A DNA stretch of 38,723 nucleotides from Gammaproteobacteria bacterium (GTDB taxonomy: Bacteria > Pseudomonadota > Gammaproteobacteria > JAADHQ01), in contig DRJK01000038.1 of assembly GCA_011052215.1 (NCBI GenBank), forward strand, positions 1-38,723. Direction: 5' to 3'. Shown piece by piece: positions 15,725 through 22,742 of the stretch. Made by a program: the position numbers and the translations under genes. Each line of letters begins with the position of its first letter. Within the stretch, counting starts at the first letter, position 1. The notes under the pieces are model-generated. The model was not told the origin of the DNA and searched no databases. It worked only from the letters and a program-made list of their open reading frames with translations.

Positions 15725-17728
15725 ATGGACCTGACCAGCATTCTTTGGTTTTCTGTTTTATTGCAGGTATTTGCAGCCATCATGGCATTACGCCTGATCC
15801 CCTTCACAGGGAAGGCGATAGCATGGATTATTCTCTCGATGGCATTTATCCTGATGGCATCCCGTCGTGCGATCAGTTTACTGAGGCAGGAAGGTATCGT
15901 TGATGGTGAATGGCTTACCGCCATGACCACCGAAATAGTTGCACTTGTTATCTCCCTGCTTATCGTTGTGGGCGTGTTCATGATACGTGGTGTGTTTCTG
16001 AAAAAGACCCTCGATGAAGATGAATTACGAAAACTTTCACAGGTTGTTGAACAAACCTCCAGTAGCACCATTATTACCGACCTTGAAGGCAATATTGAAT
16101 ATGTCAATCAGAAATTTACTGAAATAACCGGGTACGAGCTTGATGAAATAAAGGGCAAGCCAACCAACTTTCTTAATTCGGGTAAAACGCGCCCCGAGGT
16201 TTTTGTCAACATGTGGAAAACCATTCAGGCCGGAAGGGTCTGGATAGGCGAATTTTGTAATGAATGTAAAAATGGCACCTTGCGCTGGGAAAAGGCAAGG
16301 GTCTCACCGGTCAGGGACGGCGAGGAAAAAATTACTCATTACGTTGCTGTACTTGAGGACGTGACCGAGCAAAGGGCACAGCGTGAAGCGCTCGAATACA
16401 TGGCCATGCATGATAGCCTGACCGATTTACCGAATCGTGCCCTTTTTTATGACAGGGTTTACCAGGCCATACTGGGTGCGGAGCATAACAAAAGCTCCGT
16501 TGCCGTGCTGCTGATGGACCTTAATCATTTCAAGGTTATTAACGATACATTGGGGCACCATATTGGCGACCAGATTCTAAAAGAAGTTGCCAATCGCCTG
16601 CTCAGGACGGTAAAGACATATGATACGGTGGCCAGGATGGGCGGAGATGAATTTCTTGTCCTGCTTTCTGACGTGCAGCATGAGCAGGCATCCAGAATAG
16701 CCAAACGATTATCTGAAGCCGTGCAGGAGCCATTCGTTATTGCCGGCCATAATTTTGATATAGATATGAGTATCGGGATCGCGATGTATCCGCAAAATGG
16801 AGATGACCCGGACGTACTGATACAACGATCAGATGTGGCCATGTATTCTGCAAAATCACGGTCGACGGGTATCGCCATGTATGACCCGGATCTGGATGAC
16901 TACAGTGTCGGACGCCTTGAGTTGCTGGGTGAAGTAAGAAATGCACTGGAGGCCGAGCAGTTCTGTGTACACTACCAGCCACGCATGGATTTATTCACGA
17001 TGGAAATGGAAGGTGTGGAGGCCCTGGTTCGCTGGATGCATCCCAAACGCGGGATAATCTACCCTGATAATTTTATCCCTATCCTGGAAGAAACCGGGCA
17101 TATTACGGTACTGACCCGGTGGATAATCAAAAAGGCAATCGAACAACTTGCATTATGGAGAAACCTCAATCCCGAGTTTATCATGTCGATCAATATATCT
17201 ACCCGGGACTTGTGCGACCAGAAGCTGTCGGAATACATTGCTGAAAATCTCAAATTCTTCGATGTGCCGCCCAGTGCAATTATACTCGAGATCACGGAAA
17301 GTTCGTTGATGCAGTACTCTCGTTATACCTATTCCACAATTGATTCGCTCGATGAGCTGGGTATTAAACTGGCTATCGACGACTTTGGTACCGGCTATTC
17401 ATCCTTGCAGTACCTGAAAGTGCTGCCCGTTTCCGAACTCAAGATAGATAAATCCTTTGTCATGAACATGCTGGATGATGAAGACGATGCCGTGATTGTC
17501 CGTTCTACAATCGACCTGGGGCATAACCTGGGTCTGGATGTGGTTGCAGAAGGTGTCGAAGACGAGGAAACAAGTAAAATCCTGCAAATCCTCAATTGCA
17601 ATCATGCGCAGGGATATCATTTTTCCAAGGCCGTGGAAGAAGGCGTGATCACCAAGATGATTACCGGTGAAAACAATATTTTCAAGTTGCAGAACGAGGA
17701 AGAGATAAACAATTCACAGGTTTCCTGA
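15725..17728 (+). CDS. Membrane PAS-GGDEF-EAL c-di-GMP enzyme
   Basis: Dual-domain c-di-GMP turnover protein, 667 aa. Three membrane helices lie at the N-terminus (about 5-20, 28-48 and 65-85), then a PAS domain (about 100-215, with SSSTIITDLEGNIEYVN and NFLNSGKTRPEVF). The GGDEF domain (about 225-390) has the intact motif ARMGGDEF (306-310), but its I-site is KTYD rather than RxxD. The EAL domain (about 400-655) has EALVRW (near 432), NISTRDL, EITESS, DDFGTGYSSLQYL, KIDKSF and AEGVED, so phosphodiesterase activity is expected. The last motif is QGYHFSKAV instead of QGYxFSKP. Which activity dominates cannot be told. The ribosome binding site is weak. A 1.2 kb non-coding region follows. Confidence 0.93.
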   Translation: MDLTSILWFSVLLQVFAAIMALRLIPFTGKAIAWIILSMAFILMASRRAISLLRQEGIVDGEWLTAMTTEIVALVISLLIVVGVFMIRGVFLKKTLDEDELRKLSQVVEQTSSSTIITDLEGNIEYVNQKFTEITGYELDEIKGKPTNFLNSGKTRPEVFVNMWKTIQAGRVWIGEFCNECKNGTLRWEKARVSPVRDGEEKITHYVAVLEDVTEQRAQREALEYMAMHDSLTDLPNRALFYDRVYQAILGAEHNKSSVAVLLMDLNHFKVINDTLGHHIGDQILKEVANRLLRTVKTYDTVARMGGDEFLVLLSDVQHEQASRIAKRLSEAVQEPFVIAGHNFDIDMSIGIAMYPQNGDDPDVLIQRSDVAMYSAKSRSTGIAMYDPDLDDYSVGRLELLGEVRNALEAEQFCVHYQPRMDLFTMEMEGVEALVRWMHPKRGIIYPDNFIPILEETGHITVLTRWIIKKAIEQLALWRNLNPEFIMSINISTRDLCDQKLSEYIAENLKFFDVPPSAIILEITESSLMQYSRYTYSTIDSLDELGIKLAIDDFGTGYSSLQYLKVLPVSELKIDKSFVMNMLDDEDDAVIVRSTIDLGHNLGLDVVAEGVEDEETSKILQILNCNHAQGYHFSKAVEEGVITKMITGENNIFKLQNEEEINNSQVS

Positions 17729-18061
17729 CGGCTCTTCCATGTGGTCATTACAAATCCGGCATCCTTCCTGTGTTCTCGTGCAGTGCGTTCCAGTACCCGA
17801 CAAGAGAATGATCACCGCGTCTGTTTGCTGTGAAACCCTACAGTGACACTGCCACAGCATTTCCGGTGCAAAATACATCTATCAAGGGAATCATATGGGT
17901 GTAACCTGCAATCATCTTCCCCGTATTAAATAACAAGGGATCTCGCCCTGATTTACCTTATTATTGAATCCGTTATTTTTTTAAAAGTATCTCACTGTTT
18001 TCGCAGGAATTAATCTTCAGTCTCGTCCATATTCCAGGAATCATCCCAACAGACCCCTGAG

Positions 18062-18078
18062 TTGGCACAGCAGTTGCA
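18062..18078 (+). promoter_or_regulatory. Near-consensus sigma-54 (RpoN) promoter
   Basis: TTGGCACAGCAGTTGCA matches the -24/-12 consensus YTGGCACGrNNNTTGCW at every specified base but one. The GG (18064-18065) and GC (18076-18077) are separated by exactly 10 bases, the spacing required by sigma-54. Transcription would begin near 18089. The sequence lies outside any gene. I could not identify the enhancer-binding activator site upstream. No other match of this quality was noticed in the intergenic parts of the window. Confidence 0.7.
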
Positions 18079-18266
18079 ATCAAGCATGAAGAGTCTGCGC
18101 AGCATTGGAATGACAGACATTATAATAATATTGCGCCCCAAGGGAGAACGTTGCATCGGGTGTATAACCCTGATGTGATGCTTGTGGATATGCGCTTTGG
18201 CTGCTTGCCAGTTCTATAATCCCGATTGGGATCAGGGAGGGATTCTGACAGGGATGTTAACGCTTT

Positions 18267-18327
18267 GTGTCATAGTAATTACCCAGTGCTTCTTTTCCTC
18301 CTCTTGTGCGGGTAATTATTATGACAC
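18267..18327 (+). other. 18-bp inverted repeat with 25-base pyrimidine-rich loop
   Basis: Arms 18267-18284 and 18310-18327 pair over 18 bp with a single G-U, closing a loop (18285-18309) that contains TTTTCCTCCTCTT, complementary to Shine-Dalgarno purine tracts. A C-rich run follows directly. No T-run follows, so it is not a terminator. As DNA it could also be an operator. Confidence 0.75.
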
Positions 18328-18459
18328 CTTCCCCTCCCCCCGCTACATAGACACATCGTTTCCAGATAATTTACCCATTCCGATGCCGGTTCCATCCGGC
18401 TGAGCCGTCTGCGGCAATATAAAAAATCGGGAGACATGACAGAACAGGATTTCGCAGAA

Positions 18460-18495
18460 AACTGGAAAATTACAGTATTTTCCTGTTATTTTTTG
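18460..18495 (+). terminator. Terminator-like hairpin followed by T-run
   Basis: Arms 18460-18470 and 18477-18487 (11 bp, one mismatch) close a 6-base loop and are followed by ATTTTTT. The stem is AT-rich, so strength is doubtful. Confidence 0.5.
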
Positions 18496-18891
18496 TTTAT
18501 AAGTATATCCATGTACACTGATTTTTTTATACAGGAATTTATTTCCTGTTAATTCAAAAGCTTAAAATGCACCCTTATTTTCTGTAAATATTAATTTCCA
18601 CCCCTTGTTTTAAAGTCCTGCCGGACCCAGCCGTTAACCTGAATGTAGCAAGAATAAATGACCTCATTATGTTAATCAGCGTTTTGTAGTTGGGTCAATA
18701 AGTTGAATGGAAACCGGGCAGTTTTGTATGTTGTTGTGAAAGTCTGCATTTTAGTAGAAATCCTGATACATACTACAGCTCAATACTGGTACAACTCGAT
18801 TCAACAAGTACAGACGCTGATTAGCATAGTGGGTGACAGACCTGCTGCAAAAGATTGACTCCTCCGGCAGCGCATATAGCGCTCTGCTTTG

Positions 18892-18919
18892 ACCCAGCCT
18901 GGATTGGCTGGGTTTTTTT
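18892..18919 (+). terminator. Strong intrinsic terminator without an upstream gene
   Basis: Perfect 8-bp stem ACCCAGCC/GGCTGGGT (18892-18899 and 18906-18913), loop TGGATT, then seven T. It reads on the plus strand, whereas the adjacent reductase gene is on the minus strand and the nearest plus-strand gene ends 1.16 kb upstream. Confidence 0.85.
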
Positions 18920-18942
18920 ATTGCCGGCCCATGTAGTACTTG

Positions 18943-20088
18943 TTATGCCAGCCAATCATCCACCTGTTTGCTCAGCGCCATCTTTTCCCTGACCAGTTCA
19001 CCCGTTAAGGCAAACCCGGCAATATTGCCGTCATTATCCCTGAATAACGCACGAACACCCTCATCGGTTATCTCTTCTTCCCAGTGACCCTCTTTTGGCC
19101 TTGGTGTCGGGCAGACAACGACGGGGTAGCAGGGAGTCTTGACCACGACCGGCATGGCAGGATAACAGACCGCGGTATCCTCACCACACAGCGTCGCGGC
19201 CAGGGCGCGTGCCGAGTTCATCAATGGCATGACAAAAGGCAGGGTCAGGTCCTCTATCTGCGCACAGTCACCCAGGCCATAGATATTTTCATGACTGGTT
19301 TGCATGAAACGGTCAACCTTCAGACCACGGTCTGTCTCAATACCCGCCTCCGTTGCCAGCTCAAGGTTCGGGCGCAAGCCAATTGCCGACAGTACAATGT
19401 CAGCAGTTATTACTGTGCTGTCTTTTAGTGTCACCCGTAAACCCTCGTCACTCGTTTCGACAGAGTTCACGGCGTTATTCAGATGCCAGTTGATACCGAG
19501 TTCAGACAACTTTTCCTGCAATAGTGACGAGGCCTTTTCCGGTAGCAAGCTGCCGAGCGGCCTTGATGCCAGATCAACGACCGAGATATCCGCACCAACA
19601 GTGGATAAATCATTGGCGAATTCACAGCCGATCAAACCCGCGCCGATAATGACAACACGTTTGCCTTTTTCCAGCTCCGCGCGGAAGAGGCGGTAGTCAT
19701 CCAGGTCATTTACAGAGAGAATTTTATTGGCCGCACCACCTTTTATCGGCGCCATGATGGTATTGGCACCGTTGGCCAATACCAGCTTTGTATAGGAGGC
19801 CACGCCCTTTTCGGTGTGCAAGGCCTGGTGACGGGTATCAATCCGGTTAACCCTTGTTCTGGTCCAGATCTCTGCTGCCAGGGTTTCTGCCATTTGTTCA
19901 GCGCTGGATATCACCAGTGCATCCGGGTGTTTGTCTTTGCCAAGTGCATTGGAGAGCATGGGCTTGGAATAGGAACTGCCATCATCACGGGTTATCAGCA
20001 ATAATTCTGATTCACTGTCCCGTTTACGGATTTCACGTGCCAACGTGTAACCTGCAAGCCCGGTACCAATAATGACGAGCTTGCTCAT
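18943..20088 (-). CDS. Rubredoxin-NAD(+) reductase-like FAD protein
   Basis: Pyridine nucleotide-disulfide oxidoreductase family flavoprotein that should pass electrons from NAD(P)H to the rubredoxin encoded just upstream. It is 381 aa. The FAD-binding glycine motif is GTGLAG (8-13), the NAD(P)H motif is GAGLIG (149-154), and the second FAD contact is NIYGLGDCAQ. No redox-active CxxxxC is present, as in AlkT-type reductases. I chose the ATG at 20088, one base after the rubredoxin stop codon; a longer frame to 20229 is the rubredoxin gene read in another frame. Terminal acceptors (an alkane hydroxylase, a peroxide or superoxide reductase) are not in the window, so the physiological role remains open. 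Confidence 0.9.
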   Translation of the reverse strand: MSKLVIIGTGLAGYTLAREIRKRDSESELLLITRDDGSSYSKPMLSNALGKDKHPDALVISSAEQMAETLAAEIWTRTRVNRIDTRHQALHTEKGVASYTKLVLANGANTIMAPIKGGAANKILSVNDLDDYRLFRAELEKGKRVVIIGAGLIGCEFANDLSTVGADISVVDLASRPLGSLLPEKASSLLQEKLSELGINWHLNNAVNSVETSDEGLRVTLKDSTVITADIVLSAIGLRPNLELATEAGIETDRGLKVDRFMQTSHENIYGLGDCAQIEDLTLPFVMPLMNSARALAATLCGEDTAVCYPAMPVVVKTPCYPVVVCPTPRPKEGHWEEEITDEGVRALFRDNDGNIAGFALTGELVREKMALSKQVDDWLA

Positions 20089-20089
20089 A

Positions 20090-20254
20090 TCAGGTTTCCA
20101 ACCATTCAAAATCTGATTTTCCGACGCCACAGTCCGGGCAGATCCAGCTATCGGGGACATCTTCCCAGGCCGTCCCGGCAGAAATACCTTCATCCGGGAG
20201 GCCAAGCTCCGGATCATAAATAAAATCACAAACCAGACAACGCCATCTTTTCAT
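20090..20254 (-). CDS. Rubredoxin
   Basis: Small iron protein with one Fe(Cys)4 centre, 54 aa, the classic length. It is short enough to be missed by a length cut-off and is overlapped by a long false frame. Translation from the ATG at 20254 gives RCLVCDFIYD (Cys6, Cys9), the conserved aromatic core (Trp4, Tyr13, Trp37) and ICPDCGVGKSDFEWL (Cys39, Cys42). GGAG lies 7 bases before the start. The stop is followed after one base by the reductase start, so the two are translationally coupled. The C-terminal DFEWLE is usual for the family. Confidence 0.96.
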   Translation of the reverse strand: MKRWRCLVCDFIYDPELGLPDEGISAGTAWEDVPDSWICPDCGVGKSDFEWLET

Positions 20255-20359
20255 TCAAGCTCTCCAAAAAATCTGCCATAAAAAACAGGGGGCCAGCCAA
20301 GGCCGTATTAAACGCTTTCCAGGTGCATATCTCAAGTTTTCCTGTTTAAATGGGCCTCT

Positions 20360-21652
20360 ATGGAAAGTGGAAATTACCTTCGATCTTTATTGCTGCCATG
20401 GATTCTGTCGGGCCTTTTCCTGTCTGCTTCACTGGTGCATGCAGAGGCCAGCCGGTCGTTTGATGTTGTCATAGATGATGAAATCACAATAAATATCCTG
20501 AGCTTACCGGCAACCGGAGACAAACTTTTGCTATGGTTCCCTTCCGGGCCAGGGTTTGTAGAGCAGGAAAAACATGCCGCTGTAAAACTGGCGGCAAAAG
20601 GGATAGAGGTCTGGTTTGCGGATCTTTTGAGTGCGTGGTTTTTACCAACCTTGCCCAGCAGTATGGACAAACTGCCTGCATCGGAGCTGGCTGATTTTAT
20701 TGAGGCCGTCAGGGAAAAAAGCAATAAACAAATAATGCTGGTCGCAAATGGACGAGGTGCACTGCCGGTTTTGCGGGCAGCGAGGAAATGGAAACAAAGA
20801 TACGGTGCATCCGCCGGCCTGTCCGGGGTTATCCTGATCAGTCCGAATCTGTATGTTTCAACCCCTGAACCCGGCATGGAGGGTGAATACATGCCAGTGG
20901 CCCGATATTCAAATCTGCCGATATTCATTATCCAGCCAGCCAATTCCCCGTGGCGCTGGAAGTTGAAACAAACCGTATCGTCGTTGTCCGCCGGGGGTAG
21001 CGATGTCTATGCCTGGGTTCTGGCAAATATCCGGGACCGTTTTTATTTCCGGCCCGACGCCATGGCTGACGAAGACAGGCAGGCCGGGCGATTGTCATAT
21101 TATCTACTGAATGCGGGCAGGTTACTGGGCAGTTTTAACCAGACCTTGCGGGGTGTACGCACAGGGCACGATATTCCCGTGGTGGAACGGTCACAGAAAA
21201 AAGAAAGGACGCTACGCGCGTATACCGGCAACCCGTCGCCACCCGCGTTACAGTTAAAGAATCTTCAGGGCAACAACGTTGACCTGAGTAATTATCGTGA
21301 CAAGGTGGTACTGGTCAATTTCTGGGCATCCTGGTGTCCTCCCTGTGTGCATGAAATGCCATCCATGCAACGGTTGTCTGACCGGCTTTCAGGTAAACCC
21401 TTCGAGATTCTTGCGGTGAATATGGCCGAAGACGACAACACGGTAAAAAAATTCCTGCAAGAGAAAGTGAATGTCAGGTTTACCATTTTAATGGACCGGG
21501 AGGGCAAGGCATTAACAAGGTGGAAGGTTTTTGCATTCCCGACCAGCTATGTTATCGGCAAGAAAGGAAAGATCAGACTGGCGCTGTTTGGCGCAATAGA
21601 CTGGATGCAGGATGATGTGCTGCTGAAAATCAACAGGCTCATGGACGAGTAG
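20360..21652 (+). CDS. Exported alpha/beta-hydrolase-like–TlpA thioredoxin fusion protein
   Basis: 430 aa with a signal peptide (about 1-29, cleavage near VHA-E). The first domain (about 33-280) looks like an alpha/beta-hydrolase fold: LLLWFPSGPGF, a strand-turn-helix at VANGRGALPVLRA (128-140) and VILISPN. The nucleophile elbow GxSxG is replaced here by A-N-G-R-G, so the usual serine is absent. The second domain (about 292-430) is a complete TlpA/ResA-type thioredoxin: LQLKNLQGNNVDLSNYRDKVVLVNFWASWCPPC with Cys326 and Cys329, LAVNMAEDD and the cis-proline FAFPTSYVIG. The role is probably periplasmic disulfide reduction with a hydrolase-like substrate-recognition domain; this is inference. 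It is divergent from rubredoxin and ends 4 bases from convergent hemF. The ribosome binding site is weak. Confidence 0.82.
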   Translation: MESGNYLRSLLLPWILSGLFLSASLVHAEASRSFDVVIDDEITINILSLPATGDKLLLWFPSGPGFVEQEKHAAVKLAAKGIEVWFADLLSAWFLPTLPSSMDKLPASELADFIEAVREKSNKQIMLVANGRGALPVLRAARKWKQRYGASAGLSGVILISPNLYVSTPEPGMEGEYMPVARYSNLPIFIIQPANSPWRWKLKQTVSSLSAGGSDVYAWVLANIRDRFYFRPDAMADEDRQAGRLSYYLLNAGRLLGSFNQTLRGVRTGHDIPVVERSQKKERTLRAYTGNPSPPALQLKNLQGNNVDLSNYRDKVVLVNFWASWCPPCVHEMPSMQRLSDRLSGKPFEILAVNMAEDDNTVKKFLQEKVNVRFTILMDREGKALTRWKVFAFPTSYVIGKKGKIRLALFGAIDWMQDDVLLKINRLMDE

Positions 21653-21656
21653 CCGA

Positions 21657-22613
<957 letters not shown>

Positions 22614-22632
22614 TCATGGTTCATTGTTGCTC

Positions 22633-22726
22633 CGTAAACCCGCAGCGAATGTAGTTGAAACGTAAGCGGCAAGCACGTTTTGAGCAAACCCGTAATCCGG
22701 ATATGTGCCTGATAAAGTTAACGGGG
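22633..22726 (+). repeat. Dispersed intergenic repeat, copy 3 (no palindromic core)
   Basis: About 94 bases between hemF and the DUF748 gene. It has both outer arms of copies 1 and 2 in the orientation of copy 2, but the sequence passes from AATCCGGA straight into TATGTGC, skipping the whole palindromic core and about 9 bases beside it. It ends GTTAACGGGG. Confidence 0.82.
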
Positions 22727-22742
22727 TAGGCCGCGTTCAGGG

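Larger units (their letters stand above)
18089..18495 (+). ncRNA. Putative sigma-54-dependent transcript (non-coding or micropeptide)
   Basis: Inferred from the sigma-54 promoter ending at 18078 and the terminator-like hairpin at 18460-18495. Between them lies an 18-bp hairpin with a pyrimidine-rich loop (18267-18327) and AT-rich single-stranded stretches such as TTATAATAATATTG, possible Hfq sites. Short frames exist (for instance 18086-18178, 30 codons, and 18151-18219, 22 codons from TTG after GGGAG), but none is convincing. Boundaries are estimates. Confidence 0.35.
17729..18942. other. 1.2 kb region without a convincing protein gene, rich in regulatory signals
   Basis: The composition falls towards AT, and stop codons interrupt all frames. 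It contains, in plus orientation, a sigma-54 promoter (18062-18078), a long hairpin (18267-18327), a terminator-like hairpin (18460-18495), another small inverted repeat (ACAGGAA/TTCCTGT near 18533-18550) and a strong orphan terminator (18892-18919). I see no gene on either strand that I can defend; short frames of 22 to 73 codons have poor starts. The signals suggest one or two non-coding or micropeptide transcripts. Confidence 0.6.

Noticed and set aside
18182-18403. 73-codon frame in the sigma-54 region
   Set aside because: It starts with TTG right after a stop, has no ribosome binding site, runs through the long hairpin and ends in proline-rich low-complexity sequence.
18436-18552. 38-codon frame encoding a hydrophobic micropeptide
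   Set aside because: GGGAG is only 2 bases before the ATG, too close, and the frame covers the terminator-like hairpin; kept only as a remote possibility.
20089-20229. N-terminal extension of the rubredoxin reductase
   Set aside because: This stretch encodes rubredoxin in another frame.
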